Counted from the stretch's first letter, positions 45,877 to 54,686 are shown. The stretch: DNA of 64,000 nt from Methylobacterium sp. Leaf99 (GCF_001422375.1 NZ_LMMU01000001.1:1404228-1468227); one strand, 5' to 3'. Program-made: numbers and translations. Notes: generated by a model not told the origin, from the sequence alone.

Positions 45877-47139
45877 ATGAACGTCCCCGAGACCACCTCC
45901 CCCTTCGTCGGCGGAGCCCCCGACCAGTTCGCCACCACGGCCCTCGGCTCCGGCCGCGCCTCCGCGGATACCAAGGCCGCCACCTTCATGGGCTGGCGCC
46001 GCGAGAACGGCCGCGTCGGCGTGCGCAACCACGTCGTGCTTCTGCCCCTCGACGACCTGTCGAATGCCGCCTGCGAGGCCGTGGCCAACTCCATCAAGGG
46101 CACGATGGCCCTGCCGCACGCCTATGGCCGCCTGCAGTTCGGCGCGGATCTCGACCTCCACTTCCGCACCCTGATCGGCATCGGCTCGAACCCGAACGTC
46201 GCGGCCGTCGTGGTCATCGGCATCGAGGACCAGTGGACCAACCGGATCGTCGAGGGCATCGCCAAGACCGGCAAGCCCGTGGTCGGGTTCGGCATCGAGG
46301 GCCACGGCGACATCGCCACCATCGCCAAGGCCAGCTACCAGGCCAAGCGCTTCGTGCAATGGGCGACCGAACTGCCCCGCGAGGAATGCCCGATCGCCGA
46401 CCTCTGGATCTCGACGAAATGCGGCGAGTCCGACACCACCACCGGGCTTTCCTCCTGCCCCACCGTGGGCAACCTCTACGACAAGCTGATCCCGCAGGGG
46501 ATCTACGGCGTGTTCGGCGAGACCTCGGAGATCACCGGCGCCGAGCACCTCTGCCGCGAGCGCGCCGCCACGCCCGAGATCGGCGACAAGTGGTTCGCCA
46601 TGTGGAAGTCCTACCAGGACGACGTCATCGAGGCCCACAAGACCGACGATCTCTCCGATTCGCAGCCGACCAAGGGCAACATCCTCGGCGGTCTCAGCAC
46701 CATCGAGGAGAAGGCACTCGGCAACCTCGAGAAGATCGGCCACGACAGCCGCTTCATCGACGCGCTCCAGCCGGCGGAGGCGCCCGCCAAGGGGCCCGGC
46801 CTGTACTACATGGACACCTCGTCGGCGGCCGCCGAATGCATCACCCTGATGGCGGCGGCGGGCTACGTCGTCCACACCTTCCCCACCGGCCAGGGCAACG
46901 TCATCGGCAACCCCATCGTCCCGGTGATCAAGATCACCGGAAACCCGCGCACGGTCCGCACCATGGGCGAGCACATCGACGTCGACGTCTCGGGCGTGCT
47001 CACCCGGGAGATGACCATCCCGCAGGCCGGCGACGCGCTCATCGACATGGTGGTCCGGACGGCGAACGGGCGTCTCACGGCCGCCGAATCCCTCGGCCAC
47101 CGTGAGTTCGTGATGACGAAGCTGTACCGCAGCGCCTGA
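45877..47139 (+). CDS. suyB: (2R)-sulfolactate sulfo-lyase subunit beta
   Basis: A UxaA/GarD-fold large subunit, 420 residues from this start: [49 protein letters not shown], and [31 protein letters not shown]. With SuyA it forms an iron-dependent lyase. GGAGAG before the ATG at 45877 supports this start; GTG at 45853 and ATG at 45859 are also in frame. It follows suyA closely. Confidence 0.87.
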   Translation: MNVPETTSPFVGGAPDQFATTALGSGRASADTKAATFMGWRRENGRVGVRNHVVLLPLDDLSNAACEAVANSIKGTMALPHAYGRLQFGADLDLHFRTLIGIGSNPNVAAVVVIGIEDQWTNRIVEGIAKTGKPVVGFGIEGHGDIATIAKASYQAKRFVQWATELPREECPIADLWISTKCGESDTTTGLSSCPTVGNLYDKLIPQGIYGVFGETSEITGAEHLCRERAATPEIGDKWFAMWKSYQDDVIEAHKTDDLSDSQPTKGNILGGLSTIEEKALGNLEKIGHDSRFIDALQPAEAPAKGPGLYYMDTSSAAAECITLMAAAGYVVHTFPTGQGNVIGNPIVPVIKITGNPRTVRTMGEHIDVDVSGVLTREMTIPQAGDALIDMVVRTANGRLTAAESLGHREFVMTKLYRSA

Positions 47140-47153
47140 CGGGCGGGCTCGCG

Positions 47154-47180
47154 CGCCGCGTTCCGATCCGGAACGCGGCG
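47154..47180 (+). terminator. Strong hairpin between suyB and slcC
   Basis: A perfect 12-bp stem (CGCCGCGTTCCG / CGGAACGCGGCG) with an ATC loop, followed by TCTCCCGTTC rather than a T-run. It could terminate part of the transcripts or protect the 3' end of suyAB mRNA, making SuyAB more abundant than the dehydrogenases. Confidence 0.6.
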
Positions 47181-47315
47181 TCTCCCGTTCGGACAGGCAG
47201 CGCCGTACCCGCCCACGATCGTGGATAATCGGCCGCGACGGCCCCTCGCACCATGCCTCCCCTCGCCAAGCAGAGCCGAAGCGCCATGCCGACGACAGAA
47301 GCCTCCCAGGGTCGC

Positions 47316-48257
47316 ATGCCGAAGATCGTCATCAGCGAATTCATGGACGAAGCCGCCATCGCGGCCGAACTCGGCGGGTTCGCAACCCTCTACGATCCGG
47401 GCCTCGTCGACCGGCCCGCCGACCTGATGGCGGCGCTGGCGGGCGCGGACGCCCTGGTGGTCCGCAACCGCACGCAGGTGACCGCGGCGCTCCTGGCCGC
47501 CGCACCCGACCTCAAGGTGGTCGGACGCCTCGGGGTCGGTCTCGACAACATCGATCTCGCGGCGTGCGGCGCGCGCGGCGTCGCGGTCTATCCCGCCACC
47601 GGCGCCAACGACGTCGCGGTCGCCGAGTACGTCATCGGCACGGCGATGCTGCTCCTGCGCGGCGCCTACGGCGCGACCGACGCGGTGGCGGCGGGAACCT
47701 GGCCGCGCAACGCGCTGATGGGCCGGGAGATCTCTGGCAAGCGCCTCGGCCTCGTCGGCTTCGGCGCCATCGCCCGCGAGACCGCGCGCCGCGCCGTCGC
47801 CCTGGGCATGCAGGTCGCGGCCCACGATCCCCTCCTGCCGGCCGACGATCCGGCGTGGCGGCCGGCCTACGGCACGATCGCGCGCCTGGATCTCGACGCC
47901 CTCCTCGCCGGCAGCGACGTGTTGTCCCTGCACGTGCCGCTGACGCCCGAGACGCGGGGGATGATCGATGCGCGGGCCCTCGCCCGGATGCCGGCCGGGG
48001 CCGTTCTGATCAACGCCGCGCGGGGCGAGGTGGTCGAGGTCGCCGCGGTGGCGGCGGCCCTGCGCGGCGGACATCTCGGCGGGGCCGCCCTCGACGTCTT
48101 CCCGCAGGAACCCCTGGACGCGGCGGCGGGCGCCGTGTTCCGGGACCTGCCCAACCTCATCCTGACTCCGCACATCGCCGGGGTGACGCGGGAATCGAAC
48201 GTGCGCGTCTCGGCCGTCACGGCGCAGGCCGTGCGCCGTCACCTCGCCGAGGGCTGA
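47316..48257 (+). CDS. slcC: D-isomer-specific 2-hydroxyacid dehydrogenase, probable (S)-sulfolactate dehydrogenase
   Basis: A 313-residue NAD-dependent dehydrogenase. It has GRLGVGLDNIDLAACGARGVAVYPATGAND, a Rossmann motif (LGLVGFGAIARETARRA), catalytic Arg in NAARGEVVE, and Glu/His in FPQEPLD and TPHIAGVT. In known clusters SlcC oxidises (S)-sulfolactate to sulfopyruvate and is paired with ComC. The start MPKIVISEFMDEAAI matches where the catalytic domain begins; in-frame ATGs lie 10 and 21 codons upstream. Confidence 0.78.
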   Translation: MPKIVISEFMDEAAIAAELGGFATLYDPGLVDRPADLMAALAGADALVVRNRTQVTAALLAAAPDLKVVGRLGVGLDNIDLAACGARGVAVYPATGANDVAVAEYVIGTAMLLLRGAYGATDAVAAGTWPRNALMGREISGKRLGLVGFGAIARETARRAVALGMQVAAHDPLLPADDPAWRPAYGTIARLDLDALLAGSDVLSLHVPLTPETRGMIDARALARMPAGAVLINAARGEVVEVAAVAAALRGGHLGGAALDVFPQEPLDAAAGAVFRDLPNLILTPHIAGVTRESNVRVSAVTAQAVRRHLAEG

Positions 48258-48262
48258 AAGCC

Positions 48263-49252
48263 ATGACGACCCTGACCCTCGCCGAAGCCCACACCCTCGT
48301 GGCCGATGCCCTGGTCCGCTGCGGGACGCTGCCGCCCGCGGCACGGAGCGTCGCCCGGGCCCTCGTCGGCGCCGAGGCCGACGGACTGAAGGGCCACGGC
48401 CTCTCGCGGGTGGCGTCCTACGCGGCACAGGTCCGGGCCGGGAAGGTGGTGGGCGACGCGGCGGTCGCGACGACGCGGGCCCGGCCCGGCCTCCTCGCGG
48501 TGGATGCCGCCCACGGCTTCGCTTATCCGGCCCTCGACGCGGTCATCGAGCAGCTTCCGCCGATGGTCCGGGACCAGGGCATCGCGGCGGCCGGCATCCG
48601 CCGCTCCCACCATTGCGGCGCGGCGGGGCGGCCCGTGGAGGCCCTGGCCGAGGCCGGTCTCGTGGCGATCCTGTTCGCCAACACCCCGGCGGCCATGGCG
48701 CCCTGGGGCGGGTCGCGGGCGGTGTTCGGGACCAACCCCCTTGCCTTCGCCTGTCCCCTGCCCGGGCGCGCGCCCATCGTCATCGACCTGTCCCTCTCGA
48801 AGGTGGCGCGCGGCTCGATCATGGCCGCCCGGCAGCGCGGCGAGGCCATTCCCGAGGGCTGGGCCCTCGATGCCGAGGGCCGGCCGACGACCGATCCGGG
48901 CGCGGCCCTGAAGGGCACCATGGTGCCCCTCGGCGATGCCAAGGGCACCGCGCTCGCCCTGATGGTGGAGCTGCTCGCCGCCGGCCTGACGGGCGGGCGC
49001 TTCGCCGCCGAGGCGAGCTCGTTCCTCGATGCCGAGGGCGATCCGCCGGGGACCGGCCAACTCGTCCTCGCCATCGCGGCGGATGCGTTCGGGCCCGGCG
49101 CCCTAGCCCGGTTCGCCGATCTCGCGGGCTCCATCGAGGCGCAGGACGGGGCGCGCCTGCCCGGCGCGCGCCGCCTCGCCCTCCGGACCCGGGCCGAGGC
49201 CGAAGGACTCACCGTCCCGGATGCCCTCGTGGCCGAGATCGGGGCGCTCTGA
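48263..49252 (+). CDS. comC: Malate/L-lactate dehydrogenase-family protein, probable (R)-sulfolactate dehydrogenase
   Basis: A 329-residue LDH2/MDG-type NAD(P) dehydrogenase: DGLKGHGLSRVASYAAQVRAG, IRRSHHCGAAG (His), FANTPAAMAPWGG, FGTNPLAFACP, and GDAKGTALALMVELLAAGLTGG. With SlcC it would racemise sulfolactate via sulfopyruvate so that all of it reaches SuyAB. It begins 5 bases after slcC. Confidence 0.8.
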   Translation: MTTLTLAEAHTLVADALVRCGTLPPAARSVARALVGAEADGLKGHGLSRVASYAAQVRAGKVVGDAAVATTRARPGLLAVDAAHGFAYPALDAVIEQLPPMVRDQGIAAAGIRRSHHCGAAGRPVEALAEAGLVAILFANTPAAMAPWGGSRAVFGTNPLAFACPLPGRAPIVIDLSLSKVARGSIMAARQRGEAIPEGWALDAEGRPTTDPGAALKGTMVPLGDAKGTALALMVELLAAGLTGGRFAAEASSFLDAEGDPPGTGQLVLAIAADAFGPGALARFADLAGSIEAQDGARLPGARRLALRTRAEAEGLTVPDALVAEIGAL

Positions 49253-49413
49253 CCATGAAGGCCGCCATCCCGAGCGGATTTCGTCCCAGGCCTCCGGCCC
49301 TCCGGGTCGACCGATTGCCCGGAGCCGGGCTCGGCTTTAACGAAGAACGGGACACCGTGCTGGGAAACCTCTCCTTTCCTCCTCCCACGCCCGGGGAGCA
49401 GCGGTGCACCGAC

Positions 49414-50142
49414 ATGGAACGCACAGGTGGCAATGCGGTCGGCTTCCGGCCGCTCTATCGACAGGTCTACGACACGCTCCTGCGCCGCCTCGCCGATGCG
49501 GTCTGGCAGCCGGGCCAGATCCTGCCGAGCGAAGGCGTGCTCGCCGCCGAACTCGGCGTCAGTCAGGGGACGGTGCGGAAAGCCCTCGACGCGCTCACCG
49601 CCGACAGCCTCCTGGTGCGCCGCCAGGGGCGCGGCACCTTCGTGGCCGAGCACGACGACAAGCAGAGCGTCTTCCGCTTCTTCAAGCTGAGGCCCGACGG
49701 GGCGGTCGCCGGGACGCCGTCGAGCCGCGTCGTCTCCATCGCGGAGGCCGCCGCCACCCTCGACGAGCGCGACCGGCTCGCCCTCCTGCGCAACGCGCGC
49801 GTGGTGCGGCTGGAGCGGGTGCGCTCCCTCGACGGGCGCGTCTGCCTGTTCGAGACGATCACCGTCCCGTCGAGCCTGTTTCCCGGCATGGCCGGGATGG
49901 CGCTTCCGAACACGCTCTACAGCCTCTACGCGACCCGGTTCGGCATCACGATCGCGACGGCGCACGAGCGCCTGAAGGCGATCGCGCTCAGCCCCGACAA
50001 GGCGGATCTGCTGGGCAAGCCGGCGGGAACCCCGGTCCTCGAAGTCGACCGCGTCGCCGTCGATCTCGAGGACCGCCCGGTGGAGTGGCGCCTGTCGACC
50101 TGCCTCACCGAGGACATCCATTACGCCTCCGTCCTGCGATGA
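49414..50142 (+). CDS. GntR/HutC-family regulator (second), probable suy regulator
   Basis: A 242-residue regulator with winged helix (PLYRQVYDTLLRRLADAVWQPGQILPSEGVLAAELGVSQGTVRKALDALTADSLLVRRQGRGTFV) and UTRA domain (FKLRPDGAV...VRLERVRSLDGRVCLFE). It is cotranscribed with suyAB-slcC-comC and ahead of sorA. It resembles the first GntR in design but is clearly a different protein. ATG at 49255, 2 bases after comC, is an alternative start giving a 53-residue extension; 49414 gives the usual family length. Confidence 0.83.
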   Translation: MERTGGNAVGFRPLYRQVYDTLLRRLADAVWQPGQILPSEGVLAAELGVSQGTVRKALDALTADSLLVRRQGRGTFVAEHDDKQSVFRFFKLRPDGAVAGTPSSRVVSIAEAAATLDERDRLALLRNARVVRLERVRSLDGRVCLFETITVPSSLFPGMAGMALPNTLYSLYATRFGITIATAHERLKAIALSPDKADLLGKPAGTPVLEVDRVAVDLEDRPVEWRLSTCLTEDIHYASVLR

Positions 50143-50180
50143 TCGCGCGGAGGTCGCCAGCGGGACATGGAGATTCCGGG

Positions 50181-51386
50181 ATGATCGGGACCGATCGCAG
50201 AACGCTCCTGAGGCAGGCCGGGGCCGGGCTTCTCGGTGCCGCCCTCGCACCCTTCGCGGCCCGGGCCGGCGAGGCCGTCACCCTGCCCTTCGGCAACGGC
50301 GAGCGCCCCCTCGTGGCCTATCCGGGCAAGCGCCCGCTGCTGCAGATGACCGCGCGGCCGCCACAGCTGGAGACGCCGTTCGCGGTCTTCGACGCGGGCG
50401 CGATCACCCCGAACGACGCCTTCTTCGTGCGCTATCACCTCGCCGACATCCCGACCTCCATCGATCCCGACAGCTTCCGCCTGACGGTCGCGGGGCATGT
50501 CGATGGGCCGGTCTCGCTGTCCCTCGCCGAGCTCAAGGCGATGCCGAACGCCGAGATCGTCGCGGTCAACCAGTGCTCGGGCAATTCCCGCGGCTTCGTC
50601 GAGCCCCGCGTCGCCGGCGGCCAGCTCGCCAACGGCGCCATGGGCAATGCCCGCTGGACGGGCGTGCCGCTGAAAGCCGTGCTCGACCGCGCCGGCGTGA
50701 AGGCCGGCGCGGTGCAGGTCGTGTTCGGGGGCCTCGACGGCCCGGTCCTCCCGGAAACCCCGGACTTCGCCAAGGCGCTCGCCCTCGATCACGCCCGCGA
50801 CGGCGAAGTGATGCTGGCCTGGGCCATGAACGGGGAGGATTTGCCCTGGCTCAACGGCTATCCCCTGCGCCTCGTGGTCCCGGGCTTCTACGGCACCTAC
50901 TGGGTCAAGCACCTCGACGCGATCACGGTGCTGGACAAGCCCTACGAGGGCTTCTGGATGAAATCGGCCTATCGCATTCCCGACACGGCCTGCGCCTGCG
51001 TCGAGCCCGGCCAGACCCCCGAGGCCACCGTGCCGATCAACCGCCTGACCATCCGGTCCTTCGTGACGAACCTCGCCGACGGGGCCACGATCCGGGCCGG
51101 ACGGACGGACCTGCGCGGCATCGCCTTCGACGGCGGCTCCGGCATCGCGGCGGTCTCCGTCTCCGTCGACGACGGCCGCACCTGGACCGGGGCGATGCTC
51201 GGGCCCGATCTCGGGCGCTATTCCTTCCGGCCCTGGACCCTGTCGGTCGACCTCCCGGCCGGTTCGCACGCCCTCCGGGTCCGGGCGACGGGCAACGACG
51301 GGGGCGTCCAGCCGATGGCCGCGCGCTGGAACCCACCGGGCTACATGCGCAACGTCATCGAGACCGTCCGCGTGCGGGCAGCGTGA
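50181..51386 (+). CDS. sorA: Sulfite dehydrogenase molybdopterin subunit, SorA-type
   Basis: A 401-residue sulfite-oxidase-family protein. A Tat signal (R6-R7, DRRTLLRQAGAGLLGAALAP) implies folding with cofactor before export. The molybdenum-ligating Cys is C132 in VNQCSGNSRGF. A C-terminal Mo-co dimerisation domain follows (IRGIAFDGGSGIAAVSVSVDDGRTW-like). It oxidises sulfite released by SuyAB to sulfate in the periplasm. GGAG precedes this ATG; another ATG at 50139 overlaps the gntR stop. Confidence 0.87.
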   Translation: MIGTDRRTLLRQAGAGLLGAALAPFAARAGEAVTLPFGNGERPLVAYPGKRPLLQMTARPPQLETPFAVFDAGAITPNDAFFVRYHLADIPTSIDPDSFRLTVAGHVDGPVSLSLAELKAMPNAEIVAVNQCSGNSRGFVEPRVAGGQLANGAMGNARWTGVPLKAVLDRAGVKAGAVQVVFGGLDGPVLPETPDFAKALALDHARDGEVMLAWAMNGEDLPWLNGYPLRLVVPGFYGTYWVKHLDAITVLDKPYEGFWMKSAYRIPDTACACVEPGQTPEATVPINRLTIRSFVTNLADGATIRAGRTDLRGIAFDGGSGIAAVSVSVDDGRTWTGAMLGPDLGRYSFRPWTLSVDLPAGSHALRVRATGNDGGVQPMAARWNPPGYMRNVIETVRVRAA

Positions 51387-51397
51387 GGGCAGCCAGG

Positions 51398-51772
51398 ATG
51401 ACGATGCGTTCTCAGACGATCCTGCCGGCGAGCCTCGGGTTGTTGGCAACTCTGGGGGTCTTGGTGAGTATGGGGGTCTTGGCGAGTATGTGGGTCTTGG
51501 CGAGCCTCCCCGCGATCGCCGCGCCGCGGACCTACGAACTCCCCAAACCGACGGCAGCGTTGCGGCCGGCGGCCGGCCGGGAATCCGGGTTCGAGGCGGC
51601 CCAGGCCAATTGCATGACCTGCCATTCCGTCGACTACATCGCCATGCAGCCGCCGGGGAAGGGTGTTGCGTTCTGGACCAGTGAGGTGACGAAGATGACG
51701 AAGGTCTATCACGCCCCAATCAACGAGGCCGACGCCAGGGCCATCGCGGATTACCTCGCCGCGGCGTACTAG
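51398..51772 (+). CDS. sorB: Sulfite dehydrogenase cytochrome c subunit, SorB-type
   Basis: A 124-residue periplasmic monohaem cytochrome with C72-M-T-C75-H76 and a likely Met axial ligand in EVTKMTKVY (M100). It would take electrons from SorA to the respiratory chain. The signal peptide is built of repeats (GVLVSM, GVLASM, WVLASL). It starts 11 bases after sorA. Confidence 0.85.
   Translation: MTMRSQTILPASLGLLATLGVLVSMGVLASMWVLASLPAIAAPRTYELPKPTAALRPAAGRESGFEAAQANCMTCHSVDYIAMQPPGKGVAFWTSEVTKMTKVYHAPINEADARAIADYLAAAY
51453..51505 (+). repeat. 18-bp tandem repeat in the sorB signal peptide
   Basis: TGGGGGTCTTGGTGAGTA is repeated about three times (51453, 51471 and 51489, the last degenerate). 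It is in frame and encodes six-residue hydrophobic units, so gain or loss of a copy would change the membrane-segment length without a frameshift. Confidence 0.75.
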
Positions 51773-51873
51773 GGCACGCTTTCGAAGACGTGGAGACCGG
51801 TTCATCGCAAACCGGCATGGCTCTCCACCTCGGGGGCAGAATGGATGACCCGCTCCGATTTCAGTCGGCGGAT

Positions 51874-52116
51874 TTAGAGGATGGCGGTGATGAAGGCGGC
51901 GACCTGCGCATGAGCATTCGCGACCATCTGCGCCACGGGCTCGTCGGCGAAGTAGATCCGGCCCGCCGTCAGGGTCGCGGCGATCAGCCAGAATCCGATC
52001 AGAGCGACGCTGCGCGCGCGCCGGTCACCCGTCGCGGACGGGCCGTGGCAAGCGATCTCGACGGGTTCGCCGAACGGATCGAAGGCCATCGCCGGCTGGT
52101 CGCTACGCTTGCTCAT
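51874..52116 (-). CDS. Small single-pass membrane protein between sorB and the exporter
   Basis: An 80-residue protein starting MSKRSDQPAMAFDPFGEPVEI with one membrane helix (ARSVALIGFWLIAATLTAG) and a short C-terminal tail. No family is recognised. It is on the opposite strand to the sulfonate genes, divergent from the exporter gene. Confidence 0.55.
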   Translation of the reverse strand: MSKRSDQPAMAFDPFGEPVEIACHGPSATGDRRARSVALIGFWLIAATLTAGRIYFADEPVAQMVANAHAQVAAFITAIL

Positions 52117-52250
52117 ACGCTTAGATGTCGCGCTTCGGGCTCGCTCGATCAATGGATGCGTTTTGCGAAGATGTCCGCGGGCGGAGAGTGTTGTTCTCCG
52201 GGGGGCGGGACACGCAGAAGTTCCTTCCTCGTGCCTCAAGGGAAGGCACC

Positions 52251-53372
52251 ATGAGCGCCAAGGGCCTCGCGACGGCACGCGCCGGGACGGCGCAGCCGAG
52301 GATCGCGTCCGGCAAGATCGCCTCGCTCCTGCCGGGCATCCTCGTCTGCCTCGCCGTGACCCTGGCGTCCCTGGCCGTGCAGGCGATCGAGGAGCGCGCC
52401 ACGGGCCATCCCTACATCGAGGCCCTCGTCATCGCGATCCTGCTCGGGATCGCCCTGCGCACCGTCTGGAGTCCGGGCGAGCGCTTCCGGGCCGGCATCG
52501 CGTTCTCGGCCAAGCAGGTTCTGGAACTCGCCGTCACCCTGCTGGGCGCCTCCGTCAGCCTCGGCGCCATCGTCGCGTCGGGGACAAGCCTTCTCGTGGG
52601 CATCGTCGCCACGGTGGTCCTGGCGATCGTCGCGAGCTACGCCATCTGCCGGGTCCTCGGCCTGCCCGCCCGGATGGCGATCCTGGTGGCCTGCGGCAAC
52701 GCCATCTGTGGCAACTCGGCCATCGCCGCCGTGGCGCCGGTGATCGGGGCCGACAGCAAGGACGTGGTCGCGGCCATCGCCTTCACGGCCGTCCTCGGCG
52801 TGCTGATGGTCCTGGGCCTGCCCCTGTTCATCCCCCTCGTGGGCCTGTCGGAGCACCAGTACGGCACGCTCGCGGGCCTCACGGTTTACGCCGTGCCGCA
52901 GGTGCTCGCCGCCACGGTCCCGGTCGGCATCCTGGCGACGCAGGTCGGCACCCTGGTCAAGCTGGTCCGCGTCCTGATGCTCGGGCCCGTCGTGGTCGCG
53001 TTCTCGTTCATCGCGCCCTACCTGCCGCCGGAGGGCGCATCTTCCGGGCAGGGGGCGTCTTCCAAGAAAGACGCATCCCCGAAGGGCAGGCCCGGACGCC
53101 TCGGCTTCTTCAAGATCGTGCCCTGGTTCATCCTCGGCTTCCTGGCGCTCGCGACCCTGCGCTCCCTGGGGATCGTCCCGGACGCGGCCACGCCGCCGAT
53201 CACCCGGCTGGCGGGCCTGCTCACCGTGGTGTCGATGGCGGCGCTCGGGCTCGGCGTCGACGTCCGCGTGCTGGCCCGGGTCGGCGGCCGGGTGACCCTG
53301 GCGGTGACCGGCTCGCTGATCGTCCTCCTCGCCGTCAGCCTGTCGCTGATCTGGGCCTTGCGGATTTCGTAA
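52251..53372 (+). CDS. YeiH-family putative sulfate exporter (SuyZ/TauZ-like)
   Basis: A 373-residue membrane protein with about ten helices and YeiH/UPF0324 motifs: EALVIAILLGIALRTVW, ELAVTLLGASVSLGAI, ACGNAICGNSAIAAVAPVIGA, YAVPQVLAATVPVG. Members in sulfonate clusters of Paracoccus and Rhodobacter are assigned as sulfate exporters. Together with SorAB it would clear the sulfur end-product. A charged insertion (SSGQGASSKKDASPKG) sits in the loop before the last helices. GGGAAGGCACC precedes the ATG. Confidence 0.82.
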   Translation: MSAKGLATARAGTAQPRIASGKIASLLPGILVCLAVTLASLAVQAIEERATGHPYIEALVIAILLGIALRTVWSPGERFRAGIAFSAKQVLELAVTLLGASVSLGAIVASGTSLLVGIVATVVLAIVASYAICRVLGLPARMAILVACGNAICGNSAIAAVAPVIGADSKDVVAAIAFTAVLGVLMVLGLPLFIPLVGLSEHQYGTLAGLTVYAVPQVLAATVPVGILATQVGTLVKLVRVLMLGPVVVAFSFIAPYLPPEGASSGQGASSKKDASPKGRPGRLGFFKIVPWFILGFLALATLRSLGIVPDAATPPITRLAGLLTVVSMAALGLGVDVRVLARVGGRVTLAVTGSLIVLLAVSLSLIWALRIS

Positions 53373-53419
53373 TCATCGTCCGCCCTTCGTGCGCCTGTCA
53401 CCGTGGAAGCGGATTGGAA

Positions 53420-53551
53420 TCAGGGACGTCGCCGCGCGGAGGGCCGGTACCAGCAGCCGGCCTCCTTCAGTACCCAGAACCCGATGCGGACATAGGCAAC
53501 CCACACCAGAAACTGGCGGCGGATGCCGGTCGGGGCATGATCGTCGGTCAT
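53420..53551 (-). CDS. Possible 43-residue protein
   Basis: A short frame, MTDDHAPTGIRRQFLVWVAYVRIGFWVLKEAG then CWYRPSARRRP, rich in aromatic residues. No clear ribosome binding site. It converges on the exporter gene. Kept as tentative because the translation looks protein-like rather than Arg/Pro shadow. Confidence 0.3.
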   Translation of the reverse strand: MTDDHAPTGIRRQFLVWVAYVRIGFWVLKEAGCWYRPSARRRP

Positions 53552-53590
53552 GACTGGATCCCACGTGCACTGTCGTTGCCGGAGAACCAC

Positions 53591-53611
53591 CTAGTATTTT
53601 GGTACTAGTAC
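53591..53611. promoter_or_regulatory. Inverted repeat in AT-rich patch
   Basis: CTAGTA-TTTTGG-TACTAG is a perfect 6-bp inverted repeat, overlapping the 10-bp palindrome GTACTAGTAC (53602-53611). It looks like a regulator site in the 53552-53933 gap, which otherwise has no clear gene. Confidence 0.4.
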
Positions 53612-53933
53612 AGAAGGGCGATGCCGCCCCGCCGCCTTCACGATTCTGTGGGAGGCGACGGGATCGTTCCCCCCGTGGTGGTGTCACCCGCCGGATGGCC
53701 ATCGGTGGTTGCCGGGCGGGGTCCGGTTGCGACGGCCAATCCGGAACCGACGAGAATCCCCGGCGATCGACGCGATGATGGTCCCGCGCAACCTCCCGGA
53801 GGCGCGGCCATCCGGAGAAGGGCGCTGACGCGGATGTCCGTGTTTTTCCTGAAACTCACGGCTTTCCTTGCGCGTACCACCCGGATCACGCGCAATGGCG
53901 GGGAGGAAAAACGTATTGCCAGATGCCGAGCCA

Positions 53934-54140
53934 ATGGCTGTGGAAGAGACCCTCACCCCACGGCGATCCTACCGCGCCATCACCCGGAACGGCGACGGCC
54001 AGATCGTTCACGTACGGGACATCCAGGCAGGCAGCGACGCGGAAGCGATCGGGATCGTCACCGAAAGGGATGTCGACGGTCGCACCGACCTCTATGACGA
54101 GAATGGCCTCGTCCAGCGCTTCGACACGCAGGCGACGTAG
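53934..54140 (+). CDS. Small hypothetical protein
   Basis: A 68-residue charged protein, MAVEETLTPRRSYRAITRNGDGQIVHVRDIQAGSD..., with a beta-rich look and no signal or membrane segment. No family is recognised. An ATG 13 codons upstream is also in frame. Confidence 0.45.
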   Translation: MAVEETLTPRRSYRAITRNGDGQIVHVRDIQAGSDAEAIGIVTERDVDGRTDLYDENGLVQRFDTQAT

Positions 54141-54488
54141 TCGGGAACCGCCCGGCGACTTCGATCACGGCCGTCGCCGAGGGCCGGCATAGGCGGGGCC
54201 GTCCCGGCTCCGGGACGGACCTTCGCCCCCGATCGAACCCATCGCCGTTCCGGGAACTTTCGTTCCCCGGGGGACAGCTGGATTGGAAGTCACACCCGCG
54301 GGGCTCATGGTCGATCTGCTGGCCCATGGGTATGCGTTGGAAACGGCGCCCCCCCCCGGGGAGTCTAGGCGCAGAGTGAAGCGGAACGACCGAATTTACG
54401 CGAACCGCCCGTAGCCCGAATCTTTGTAGGGTCCGTCAGGTCTCGGAGGGGGCGACAGGGCTGTGTTGCCATGGCCCCCTCCGGCCGA
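54141..54488. other. Intergenic stretch without a visible gene
   Basis: 348 bp. It contains a run of C/G (GCCCCCCCCCGGGG near 54348) and imperfect GGGAACTTTCGTTCCC-like symmetry near 54248-54266. I see no convincing coding frame or RNA gene. Confidence 0.4.
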
Positions 54489-54686
54489 TTACGCCTCGGC
54501 CTCGGCATCGTCCGCGTCGAGGATCGTCTCCAGATCGCCCGTCAGCGCTTCGAGTTGCTCGGATGTGGCGACGATCTTGAACTTGGTGCCATCCTCAGCC
54601 TCGACGGCGATCTCCACGTGATCACCGACCCTGGCAGCCAGGGCCTGCTTGAGGGTGTAGCTCGTGACGTCTTTGTTCGCTGCCAT
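54489..54686 (-). CDS. Small hypothetical acidic protein
   Basis: A 65-residue protein: MAANKDVTSYTLKQALAARVGDHVEIAVEAEDGTKFKIVATSEQLEALTGDLETILDADD. It looks like a compact beta-rich fold with a helical acidic tail. AGGAGGCCCAT gives an excellent ribosome binding site for this ATG. It is not recognised, but likely a true gene. Confidence 0.65.
   Translation of the reverse strand: MAANKDVTSYTLKQALAARVGDHVEIAVEAEDGTKFKIVATSEQLEALTGDLETILDADDAEAEA

Noticed and set aside
45534..47139. suyAB read as altronate or galactarate dehydratase
   Set aside because: Those are usually single fused proteins in sugar-acid operons. Here the SAF subunit is separate and the neighbours are sulfolactate dehydrogenase, sulfite dehydrogenase and sulfur-anion exporter genes.
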